Origin: an uncultured bacterium
Lineage (GTDB): Bacteria > Patescibacteriota > Gracilibacteria > Absconditabacterales > Absconditicoccaceae
Assembly: GCA_937906635.1 (NCBI GenBank)
Contig: CALCYP010000065.1
Span: 1-19,298 of the forward strand
DNA length: 19,298 nt
Reading direction: 5' to 3'
Positions 11,482-18,197 of this stretch are shown here, piece after piece. The stretch's first letter is position 1; every line of letters starts with the position of its first letter. The position numbers and the translations under genes are program-made. The notes below the pieces were generated by a model. It was not told the origin of the DNA and ran no database searches. It saw only the letters and a program-made list of their open reading frames with translations.

Positions 11482-11973
11482 TTATTCTACCACTTCCAAA
11501 TAAATATTTTCTCATACTCAATGAAATATTTGAACAATTATTCATAAAAATTTTCATCACCTATCCAAAAATGTGTTTCTAATTACCATTGGAAACGATG
11601 ATATTCAACCTTTTCAATCATAAGTAAAATATAATTTTTCTCACTCTTTTACTTCAAAAACATCACCTGTAAAACCAAAACTTTTACTCAAAAGTTTATA
11701 TTCTGGTTTACCAAAAAACTTATATACAAAAAAGACAACAAAATTTCATCACTTAACATTTAACTTAAAAACAGAATTCGTCATAGGAATAAAAACTCTG
11801 GAAATGTATCATGTTGTATTCTCTACCTCATAAATATTTCAACTAATTTCACTTACATCTGACAATCAAGAATATGGTTTTGACATAATCCTCCTAGAAA
11901 AATATACAAACAAAAAAACAATTAAAATAAAAACTAAAACAATATACAAACAAATTTTTGATTTTCTTTTCAT
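11482..11973 (-). CDS. small single-pass membrane protein, unknown function
   Basis: 163 aa, ATG 11973 to TAA 11482, immediately followed by TAG. MKRKSK then a hydrophobic segment (about residues 7-26, CLYIVLVFILIVFLFVYF) forms an uncleaved signal anchor with the rest outside. The exposed part is rich in beta-prone and aromatic stretches (VFKLNVKGG, FVVFFVYKFFGK, KLYFTYDGKGG). It could be a small beta-sandwich, and I recognise no family. It has many in-frame UGA glycines, so it belongs to the recoded host. AGGAGGATTATG at Met30 is the only strong Shine-Dalgarno-like string in the window, but its 3-nt spacing is too short, and starting there would delete the membrane anchor. A TATAAT lies 8 nt before the first ATG, so the transcript may be leaderless. 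It sits just after the lipoprotein terminator. Confidence 0.65.
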
Positions 11974-11981
11974 GGAACTAA

Positions 11982-11987
11982 ATTATA
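11982..11987 (-). promoter_or_regulatory. -10 element TATAAT 8 nt before the membrane-protein ATG
   Basis: A perfect TATAAT on the minus strand, 8 nt upstream of ATG 11973. Transcription would start at or within 2 nt of the start codon, giving a leaderless mRNA. No convincing -35 is found at 16-18 nt; that stretch is the T run of the preceding terminator. Confidence 0.35.
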
Positions 11988-11994
11988 ATTAAAT

Positions 11995-12025
11995 AAAAAA
12001 GCGGCAATATTAATTATAATGCCGC
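11995..12025 (-). terminator. intrinsic terminator of the lipoprotein gene
   Basis: Minus strand GCGGCA / TGCCGC stem (12025-12020 with 12006-12001) around a 13-nt AT loop, then six T's (12000-11995). It lies 19 bp after the lipoprotein TAA. Confidence 0.85.
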
Positions 12026-12044
12026 ATTTTGTTAATTATTTAGA

Positions 12045-12551
12045 TTACAAAGTTGAATACCAAAAGATATAATCAGCGGCACTAACAACCCGAAATACAT
12101 ATACAATATACTCCGACCCAGAAATGGTAATGTTGGGAAATGCATAACCTCCATCACCAGGAGATATTGTCTGCATCCCAGACACATATGCAGTACTACC
12201 ATCTGCATTATATTTAAAAGCCCAAGCATAAGCATTAGAATTGGTAGAATAATTACCAACCACTAAATGAAAAGTTAATGAGTTTTGATTATACCACGAT
12301 CTTGAAATTTTCACAGCATAATATCCGGGATCAAAATGATCTTGACTATACCCTGTACTTGAAATAAAGGTATAGCTACCCCATGGATCATAATTTATAC
12401 GGGTATCAAACTCGATAGGAAGTTCAAAATCAACAGATTCAGTAACAAAAGGAGATTCCTCATGTGCAAACTCTTGCTGACTTTTTTCACAAGAAGCTAA
12501 GGTTACAGCAACAACCATTGCCATACACCACATTAATACAGATTTTAACAT
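12045..12551 (-). CDS. small secreted lipoprotein, unknown function
   Basis: 168 aa, ATG 12551 to TAA 12045. The N-terminus MLKSVLMWCMAMVVAVTLASC is a lipoprotein signal peptide with lipobox LAS-C, giving lipidated Cys21. The mature part starts with a Glu/Ser linker (EKSQQEFAHEES). It continues as a compact Tyr/Ser/Gly-rich domain with alternating beta-type segments (LTFHLVVGNYS, YAWAFKYNADGS, EYIVYVFRVV). I recognise no family. It is unlike its neighbours: all ten glycines are GGN and none is UGA, aromatic content is high, and base composition looks richer in G+C by eye. These are signs of recent import from a standard-code organism, or of selection against UGA. It has its own terminator, and the start has no clear Shine-Dalgarno. 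Confidence 0.75.
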   Translation of the reverse strand: MLKSVLMWCMAMVVAVTLASCEKSQQEFAHEESPFVTESVDFELPIEFDTRINYDPWGSYTFISSTGYSQDHFDPGYYAVKISRSWYNQNSLTFHLVVGNYSTNSNAYAWAFKYNADGSTAYVSGMQTISPGDGGYAFPNITISGSEYIVYVFRVVSAADYIFWYSTL

Positions 12552-12699
12552 AAAGCAATTAATTTTTATAGGTTTATAATTTATTAAGGGTTACTGTTTA
12601 CAAAGCTATAATCTTTTAATTAACAACTTCTCATAAAATGAGCACAAAACACAATAAAAAAATAAGAATAAATATCAACAATGATTTATTAAATTAACC

Positions 12700-12727
12700 T
12701 TGACTTATATAAAATAATTTATATAAT
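12700..12727 (+). promoter_or_regulatory. sigma70-type promoter of the CAP-domain gene
   Basis: TTGACT (12700-12705), 16-nt spacer, consensus TATAAT (12722-12727). The expected start is near 12734, leaving a leader of about 22 nt before ATG 12757. It is the best promoter match in the window. The interval 12552-12699 upstream also separates it from the divergent lipoprotein gene, and I see no other clear signal there. Confidence 0.65.
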
Positions 12728-12756
12728 TATTTTTACTTTACTACAAAAAATTTTTC

Positions 12757-13398
12757 ATGAAATTAAATAAATTTTGATTAGTATTAGCCGGATCCCTCGC
12801 CATTTCTTGAATAAATGAAACACAAGCACAAAGACAATTTGATTCTAAATCACAAGACATTGCACAAGTCCTAAAGCCAAATGAAACTTTTGTCAGAAAT
12901 AAAGAATTTTTACCAGAAAAAATAGAAAATCACGAAGAATTTATAAAAACAAATCTATTTGAATTAGAAAAAATTTATAGCAGACAAGAATGTCTTGAAT
13001 TAATTAACAAACATTTTTTGATTGAATTAAATAAATACAGAGTAGAAAATTGAAAAAAGCCACTAAAAATAGATGGAAGATTGAAAATATTTTCCCAAAA
13101 TCGTGCACAATATTTATTTGATAACTCCAGTTTAGAACACGGAGAATGAACAGATAATTTACAAAACAGATTGATTAATTTTTGAATTGAGTGTACATCA
13201 TGAGGAGAAAATTTATGTGCATGACAAATGACAATAAAAAAAGCCTTTGATGCTTTAAAAAATTCTAAAGATCACAATAAATTATTACTCGAAGAATCCA
13301 TTGAAAATATATGATTGTGAATTGTACGAAAAGAAAAATGATGAGTCCTTTACTCAACTCGAGTGATGACCGCTATTTGAAGTAATCAAAACAACTAA
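12757..13398 (+). CDS. secreted CAP/SCP-domain protein
   Basis: 213 aa, ATG 12757 to TAA 13396-13398. MKLNKF then a hydrophobic core (GLVLAGSLAISG) and TQA-Q make a Sec signal peptide cleaved near residue 25. Residues about 85-210 form a CAP (cysteine-rich secretory/PR-1/SCP) domain: ELNKYRVENGKKPLKID, NRAQYLFD, the His motif LEHGEGTDN, the GENLCAG motif, DHNKLLLEESIENIGLGIV, and GGVLYSTRVM at the end. The CAP-typical His and Glu residues are present. Roughly twelve glycines are UGA and four GGN, and several UGA positions are CAP consensus glycines (ENLCAG, IGLGIV). The substrate of bacterial CAP proteins is mostly unknown. An extracellular or cell-surface role is expected. It is driven by its own promoter, and its terminator overlaps the convergent transferase gene. 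Confidence 0.85.
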
Positions 13399-14489
13399 TC
13401 TTTCCTGAGACCTTGCAATCAGCATGGTTTCTTTTTTACCAAAAAAACATAGGCATTCACTCCAAAGAAAATCAAGGCCATCATCACGAAAATTATAAGT
13501 TTGTTTAGTCTATTTCCAGATTGCATAAGCATCAAAATCATCATAACTAACGATCGAATTCGTACAAATGCTCTCACTTCTCATCTACTTCGACCAAGTC
13601 ACATAAGTCTATGATGTATATGAGTATAATCTCATTTCATAGGATTTTTTTTCAACACAAAAATTCTGTACAATCAGACCCAAATAGCATCAAAAATCAC
13701 AAGCGACAAAGAGACAACTAATGTCCCTATTTTTGCTCATCAAACAACTGATAAATAAGCAAGTGCAAAACCAAAAAACATAATTCCTACATCTCTCAAA
13801 AGTCCAAATGGCTTAAACTCTATTATCGTAGAAATCAGTGATATAAAGAACAAAATTAACGAAAGATTTGATACTAGTACAAGCATATCTCGGTTTGTGA
13901 ATGTAGTATAAACTCTCATCACCACAAATTTTATCAGCAAAAATATTGTCAGAAATCAAATTGCTGAAACTCCACTTGCTTGCCCATTTATTCCATCTAT
14001 TCGGTTGATTGCATTGATACAAAGCATCGACCAAATTACAAAAAATATCACGAAAATCCATTGTGGAATCTTCCAAACAAAATCTCAGTAAACAAATTCT
14101 TGTCATACTCAGATATTTCAGATATACACCGCTAAAATAGCTCATCAAATATGTGCCAAAAGCCTGACAATCTGCGGAACTCTAAAATTTATCTTTCACA
14201 TGTAACCCAATTCTTCCACAAACTCAACTAAAATTATCGGCAAAACTCACAAAATTAGACCTAAAAAAACTTTGTTTGAAAATGTTTCAGGGAACAACAC
14301 AAAAACAACTAAAACAAAACTCAAATATGCAAAAATTCCCATCAAAGTTGGCACTGGTCACCTCACTCATTTCAAATCAGCTCCCGGTCTATCCAGCACT
14401 TTCCATTTTTTAAAATAATACCAACCGATAGCAAAAATCAATAAAATAAACAAAAATGAAAGTATGTATTCCAATATCATTGTAAGCAT
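13395..14489 (-). CDS. WecA/MraY-type polyprenyl-phosphate glycosyl-1-phosphate transferase
   Basis: 364 aa from ATG 14489 (ATG 14480 is an equally good start, 361 aa), TAG 13395. A polytopic membrane enzyme that transfers a sugar-1-phosphate from a UDP-sugar to undecaprenyl phosphate, the first step of a surface polymer. Motifs: DRPGAD followed by PVPTLMG near residues 33-46, NAINRIDGINGQASGVSAIG in the middle, and the C-terminal cytoplasmic loop KKNPMKGDYTHIHHRLMGLG. Many membrane segments lie between. Odd: the Mg-site Asp pair usual in LGLxDD appears as Glu-Glu (FVEELGY, residues 92-93), and the second Asp of IDGIDG is Asn. It may therefore be a divergent paralogue. Glycine codons are mixed UGA and GGN. 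The stop overlaps that of the CAP gene. The family is firm, the sugar substrate unknown. Confidence 0.85.
13407..13437 (+). terminator. intrinsic terminator of the CAP gene, inside the convergent coding region
   Basis: GAGACCTTGC / GCATGGTTTC (13407-13416 with 13422-13431; one mismatch, one G-U), 5-nt loop, then six T's (13432-13437). It starts 9 bp after the CAP stop and lies wholly within the last codons of the opposing transferase gene. Confidence 0.7.
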
Positions 14490-14541
14490 AGCAAAAGATA
14501 TAAAAGCATTATATACATAATCAAAGATTTTATCTTTTCAA

Positions 14542-14557
14542 GTTTATTTGAATAAAC
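14542..14557. repeat. 7-bp inverted repeat upstream of the transferase gene
   Basis: GTTTATT-TG-AATAAAC, a perfect palindrome about 53 bp before the transferase start. It could be an operator or merely an AT-rich hairpin. The rest of the 14490-14662 gap holds one hairpin repeat and the promoter of the + strand gene. Confidence 0.3.
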
Positions 14558-14563
14558 ACAAAG

Positions 14564-14586
14564 AAAACGGCTCGAATAAGCCAAAA
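14564..14586. repeat. hairpin repeat, copy 1
   Basis: The stem-loop GGCTCGAATAAGCC (14569-14582) with A-rich flanks. It matches copy 2 (15096-15118) at 22 of 23 positions. The two copies bracket the small + strand gene. On the minus strand GTTTTC follows the stem, which would suit a terminator, but no minus gene lies immediately upstream. Confidence 0.6.
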
Positions 14587-14606
14587 AATTTTTTAACAAT
14601 CAATAT

Positions 14607-14634
14607 TTGATTTTAAGAAATAAAACCATATAAG
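14607..14634 (+). promoter_or_regulatory. putative promoter of the small membrane-anchored protein gene
   Basis: TTGATT (14607-14612), 16-nt spacer, TATAAG (14629-14634). Initiation near 14641 would leave about 22 nt before ATG 14663, the same spacing as at the CAP gene. No Shine-Dalgarno is present. Confidence 0.45.
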
Positions 14635-14662
14635 ATAGAAACACAATAAAAAATAACAAATT

Positions 14663-15076
14663 ATGGCAACATTTTGGTTAACCTTTATCATGGCAACGCT
14701 TTTGAGTTTGTACTATTGGGCAAATACATTAAATTGGAATTTCAATAGAATGTATACCGACAACAAAATTCTAAAAAATTTAAAGAAAAATAACAACGCA
14801 GATTTAGTTGAAATTTTAAAAGAATGTGGTGCTGATACTTTTGAAATAAAAAATGTAGATAAATTGTCCAGAAAAAAAAGAAAACATTATTTCAAATCAA
14901 TCGAATTTTTATTCAACAATATCAAATCACATTTCAAATCTGAATGTGCTCAAATGCTGATTGATCGCCGTCATGATGATATTGATTATGTAATGGATGT
15001 TGAAAAGCATTGCAACACTCAGGAATCTTGTAAAACATGCAAACTCAAAAGGATGAGAATACAGCTTAAATATTGA
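14663..15076 (+). CDS. small membrane-anchored protein, unknown function, first stop-like codon is UGA
   Basis: 137 aa from ATG 14663 to UGA 15074-15076. One hydrophobic segment (about residues 3-20) is followed by a basic, mostly helical soluble part with KKNNNADLVEILKECG, SRKKRKHYFKSIEFLFNN and a C-terminal His/Cys cluster HCNTQESCKTCK that could bind metal. I recognise no family. It has only two glycine-type positions, so it says little about the code. If UGA is Gly, translation continues 59 codons to TAA 15251-15253 (about 196 aa). However, the UGA lies in an intrinsic terminator whose T run ends at 15089, so most transcripts should lack that stop. Promoter, terminator and a flanking pair of hairpin repeats make it a self-contained unit. 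The true C-terminus is uncertain. Confidence 0.6.
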   Translation: MATFWLTFIMATLLSLYYWANTLNWNFNRMYTDNKILKNLKKNNNADLVEILKECGADTFEIKNVDKLSRKKRKHYFKSIEFLFNNIKSHFKSECAQMLIDRRHDDIDYVMDVEKHCNTQESCKTCKLKRMRIQLKY

Positions 15077-15089
15077 GCTGTATTTTTTT
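15058..15089 (+). terminator. intrinsic terminator overlapping the UGA of the small gene
   Basis: A perfect 9-bp stem, AATACAGCT / AGCTGTATT (15058-15066 with 15076-15084), 9-nt loop, and T's to 15089. The UGA (15074-15076) spans the loop and the first base of the 3' arm. Confidence 0.8.
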
Positions 15090-15095
15090 CTATAA

Positions 15096-15118
15096 AAAAC
15101 GGCTCGAATGAGCCAAAA
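15096..15118. repeat. hairpin repeat, copy 2
   Basis: The stem-loop GGCTCGAATGAGCC (15101-15114), a perfect 5-bp stem with a tetraloop. It differs from copy 1 at one base, and both lie in the same orientation. It lies 7 bp beyond the terminator T run. On the minus strand the stem is followed by GTTTTTT. Confidence 0.6.
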
Positions 15119-15235
15119 TTTCTTTCACTTGTCCAAAAATTCTCCACACCTACTAAAACAGGGTACAGCACCGACACCACCTTTGTAAATGTGGACAAAA
15201 TAATCAAAAACTCATTGAATAATATTAAAAAATCC

Positions 15236-15274
15236 TTAATTCTTAATTATTAATTTTTAATTATTAATTAATTC
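15236..15274. repeat. AT-only intergenic repeat before hflX
   Basis: Contains TTAATTCTTAATTATTAATT (15236-15255), found again identically at 18168-18187, followed by further TTAATTATTAATTAATT. It occupies the hflX 5' region. Related TTCTTAATTTTT strings occur after hflX. It may supply promoter elements, but none stands out. Confidence 0.5.
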
Positions 15275-15275
15275 C

Positions 15276-16448
15276 ATGGATTCATTGGACTCACTTCAAG
15301 AAGAATCACAAGAACTCAAAGTCTTTCTCGCTGATATTGCACCCAAAAATCTGCCAAAAGAGATTTTGGAAGATAGAATGAACGAATTGGAAAATTTAGT
15401 AGAGACTTTTTGATGAATAGTAATTTTAACGAAATTGCAGAAAAAAGATCAACCAGACACAAAAACATACATTTGATCAGGAAAATTGGAAGAAATCACA
15501 AAAGAAATGATTAGGACTTGAGCAAATCTTTTAATTATATGAAATGTTTTGAAGCCTGGGCAAATCTTTGAAATAAATGAATATCTGCGTACAGAAAGCG
15601 AAAAAGTATGACTAAAAGAACACATAAAAGCTTGGGACAGAATCGATTTGATTTTGAAAATTTTTGATAAACATGCAGATAGTGTTGAAGCAAAACTACA
15701 GATAGAACTTGCAGCAATCAAGCATATGGGACCAAGAATTTTTGGTATGTGAATGGAATTAAGTAGACAATGATGAAATAGTGGATGATGAAGCGGAGCC
15801 ACAAGGTGACTCGGAGAAACAAATACAGAAAGGATGAAAAGACATTTAAAAGACAAACAGCAAAAAATCAAAGATAAACTCAAAGAATTTGAGAAAATGA
15901 GAGACCTTCATAGACAAAGTAGGATAAAAAAATGATTGCCTGTAATTTGAATTGTATGATACACAAATGCTGGTAAATCTTCACTTTTGAATGCTATGAC
16001 AAAAAAATGAGTCCTCGCTGAAAATAAACTTTTTGCTACACTTGGAACGAATGTAGGAAAAATGTATGTCTTCACAGATCCAGAAAAATGAATTTGAAAA
16101 GAGGTTCTTTTAAACGATACAATCTGATTTATTCGCGACTTACCACCAAAATTAATCGATGCTTTTTCTAGTACTTTGGAAGACAGTATCGAAAGCAAAT
16201 TTCTATTACATATCATAGATGCTTCAGACCCTTTTGTATCCGAAAGGATAAATGTAGTAAATGAAATATTAGATGACATCTGAGCAAATCAACCAAGAAT
16301 TATGATCTTCAACAAAATTGATTTGATAGATCAAGATAAATTAAACGAATTAAAAAATACCTATAAAGACCAAAATCCTATTTTCATTTCAGTTCGTGAT
16401 GAAATTTGATTGGAAGATTTGAAATGAATTATCGCAAAAAATATATAA
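15276..16448 (+). CDS. hflX: ribosome-associated GTPase HflX
   Basis: 390 aa, ATG 15276 to TAA 16446-16448. HflX binds the 50S subunit and helps split or rescue stalled ribosomes. The N-terminal HflX domain shows YIGSGKLEEI, the family motif GPRIFGMGMELSRQGG, and a Gly-rich loop ending TRGLGETNTE. A helical linker (KRHLKDKQQKIKDKLKEFEK) follows. The G domain has G1 GYTNAGKS (residues 228-235), the G2 Thr in LGTNVGKMYVF, G3 DTIGF (281-285) with the usual RDLP after it, and G4 NKID (346-349). By eye, about 22 glycines are UGA and 10 are GGN, including UGA in G1 and G3. The length is near the family norm without a long C-terminal tail. It stands alone between AT repeats. The start has no Shine-Dalgarno. 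Confidence 0.95.
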
Positions 16449-16512
16449 AAATTAAGAACAAAAAACTAATAATTAAAAACTTTGTCGAAATATCTACTCA
16501 TTCTTAATTTTT
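16447..16512. repeat. 12-bp inverted repeat after hflX
   Basis: AAAAATTAAGAA (16447-16458) is the exact inverse of TTCTTAATTTTT (16501-16512), 42 bp apart. It begins inside the hflX stop codon. The motif is shared with the AT repeats at 15236 and 18132. It has too long a loop to be an ordinary terminator. The remaining gap to 16595 holds AT-rich DNA without a clear gene. Confidence 0.5.
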
Positions 16513-16596
16513 GGCTTAATGGACATTTTAGGTTGCTAAAATTAAGTAAAAGTATAGATAAGAATTTGTTTTTTTCACTAATTTTTAATTAATTCT

Positions 16597-16626
16597 AAAA
16601 AAGCTCCCCAATAAAAATAGGGAGCT
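16597..16626 (-). terminator. intrinsic terminator of phoH
   Basis: Minus strand AGCTCCC / GGGAGCT stem around an 11-nt loop, then six T's. It starts 8 bp after the UGA that ends the PIN-PhoH frame, and ends before the next in-frame stop (TAG 16578-16580). Confidence 0.85.
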
Positions 16627-16634
16627 ACACATAT

Positions 16635-18023
16635 TCACAAAAATAATCCACCCCACTCAGCTAATTCAGAGCGTTCACCCTTAATCAAATTAACATGAGC
16701 AGAATGTCGATAGGATTTTGATTTTTCAATCAAATAGGTTAAACCATTATTGGAAGAATCCAGATATTTATTGTCTATCTGATAGATATCACCCGTAAAA
16801 ATGACTTTTGAATTTTCACCCATACGAGTAACGATAGTTTTTACCTCAGATGGATCTAAATTTTGAGCTTCATCTACGATGAGAATTGTGTTTGCATAAG
16901 TCCTACCACGGATATATGCTAACGGCTCTACAACCACTTTTTGTGATTTTAATAACATAACCACTTGATTATCATCTGGATTTTTAAATGAAGACTTCAA
17001 AAAATCGATATTATCATACAGAGATTTCATGTATGGACGAATCTTGTCTACTGCATTTCCAGGGAGAAAACCATTTTCTTTCTCTGAAAGTGCGACAATT
17101 GGTTTAGCAATCAAAATTTGATCATACTTTTTATATTGTCTAAAAGCAGAACCAATTGCTAACAAAGTTTTTCCGGTACCAGCAGGACCAGACAGAGTCA
17201 CCAAAGTTACATCAGGATTAAGTAAAACACTCATTCCTAACTTTTGTTCATCATTTCTGACCATGACAGTATTATAAATTTTTTCACAGTCTTGAATCTC
17301 GTGTAAAAAACCATCCAAGTAATAAGTTAAAAAAACTTGTTCATTTCTAGCATGGAGAAGAAAAAACTCATAAGGATTTGGATTTGTCTCTACGGTAATG
17401 TTTTTACTGAATAGAGAATATTCCAGGACTCCTTCATTTTTTTTAAATTTCATCTCAAGTTCCTTGCTTAACTCGATATTTTTTATTCCAGTGTAGATAG
17501 AGTCAACATCTTGAAATGTATTGTTTCGATATTTTTCCACTTTAAGACCAAGTGCTCCAGCCTTAAAACGCAAATTAATATCATTAGTAACAAAAACAAC
17601 TGATGTTGATAAATCTCCACTTTTGGAATACTTTTTATGATTTTTTTCTGCTTGATCAGTTTTTTCCTTAATGTACAAAGCCGCAGAGATAATTCGATTA
17701 TCTGGGGAATCTTCATTAAATATTTTTTTTACTTCTGGATGTAATTCTCTCACAATATAAATTGAGAGTTTTCCTTTTCCTTCTCCGAGAGATACACCAT
17801 CTTTGTACAAATCAGAGCAGAAATAAGAATCAAGATTAGCAGAAACTTGACGAGCAGATACAGCAGCTGATGTTTGTTTTGTTTTTATTTTATCAACTTC
17901 TGTAAACACAATCAATGGCACAACTACATCATGCTCTCCCATATGGCGAAAAGCCAAAGGATCCATAATCAAGACATTTGTATCAAGTACAAAAATCTTT
18001 TTTTCTTCTTTTGTTTTTGACAT
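16635..18023 (-). CDS. PIN-PhoH family ATPase (YlaK/PhoH2 type)
   Basis: 462 aa, ATG 18023 to UGA 16635-16637. An N-terminal PIN nuclease-like domain (FVLDTNVLIMDP with Asp14, FTEVDKI, SPDNRIISAAL, VFVTNDINLR) is joined to a PhoH ATPase. The ATPase shows Walker A LSGPAGTGKTLLAIG near residue 278, IAKPIVALSEKENGFLPG, Walker B ILIVDEAQNLDP near 384, and FTGDIYQID. PIN-PhoH proteins are linked to RNA unwinding and cleavage. The end, KGERSELAEWGGLFL, is where such proteins usually stop, so UGA looks like the ancestral stop. All 25 glycines are GGN, in sharp contrast to hflX and asnS on either side. If UGA is Gly, 20 residues follow to TAG 16578, beyond the terminator. It has its own promoter and terminator, is flanked by AT inverted repeats, and has no Shine-Dalgarno. 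Confidence 0.93.
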   Translation of the reverse strand: MSKTKEEKKIFVLDTNVLIMDPLAFRHMGEHDVVVPLIVFTEVDKIKTKQTSAAVSARQVSANLDSYFCSDLYKDGVSLGEGKGKLSIYIVRELHPEVKKIFNEDSPDNRIISAALYIKEKTDQAEKNHKKYSKSGDLSTSVVFVTNDINLRFKAGALGLKVEKYRNNTFQDVDSIYTGIKNIELSKELEMKFKKNEGVLEYSLFSKNITVETNPNPYEFFLLHARNEQVFLTYYLDGFLHEIQDCEKIYNTVMVRNDEQKLGMSVLLNPDVTLVTLSGPAGTGKTLLAIGSAFRQYKKYDQILIAKPIVALSEKENGFLPGNAVDKIRPYMKSLYDNIDFLKSSFKNPDDNQVVMLLKSQKVVVEPLAYIRGRTYANTILIVDEAQNLDPSEVKTIVTRMGENSKVIFTGDIYQIDNKYLDSSNNGLTYLIEKSKSYRHSAHVNLIKGERSELAEWGGLFL

Positions 18024-18074
18024 AATTTTAAAAATTTTTATTTGTTTGTTATTTTTTTATTTTTAACTAAATAC

Positions 18075-18102
18075 TTTATAAAAAACAAAACTAAAAAAAC
18101 AA
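18075..18102 (-). promoter_or_regulatory. putative promoter of phoH
   Basis: Minus strand TTGTTT (18102-18097), 16-nt spacer, TATAAA (18080-18075). It leaves about 45 nt of A/T-only leader before ATG 18023. The region is so AT-rich that chance matches are likely. Confidence 0.4.
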
Positions 18103-18131
18103 GTATAAAGTTTTATTAATTAATAACGAAA

Positions 18132-18194
18132 AATTAAGAATTAATAATTTCTGAATTCCCTACATTTTTAATTCTTAATTATTAATTCTTAATT
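18132..18194. repeat. 18-bp perfect inverted repeat between asnS and phoH
   Basis: AATTAAGAATTAATAATT (18132-18149) and its exact inverse AATTATTAATTCTTAATT (18177-18194), 27 bp apart, starting 3 bp after the asnS stop. It could fold as the asnS 3' hairpin. It includes the 20-base string shared with 15236-15255. Confidence 0.6.
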
Positions 18195-18197
18195 ATT

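Noticed and set aside
15019..15207. 62-codon minus-strand frame
   Set aside because: It overlaps the end and terminator of the 14663 gene and has no recognisable feature or promoter.
15449..16279. Two long minus-strand frames (15449-15883 and 15908-16279)
   Set aside because: Both are antisense to hflX, which has all its G motifs on the + strand.
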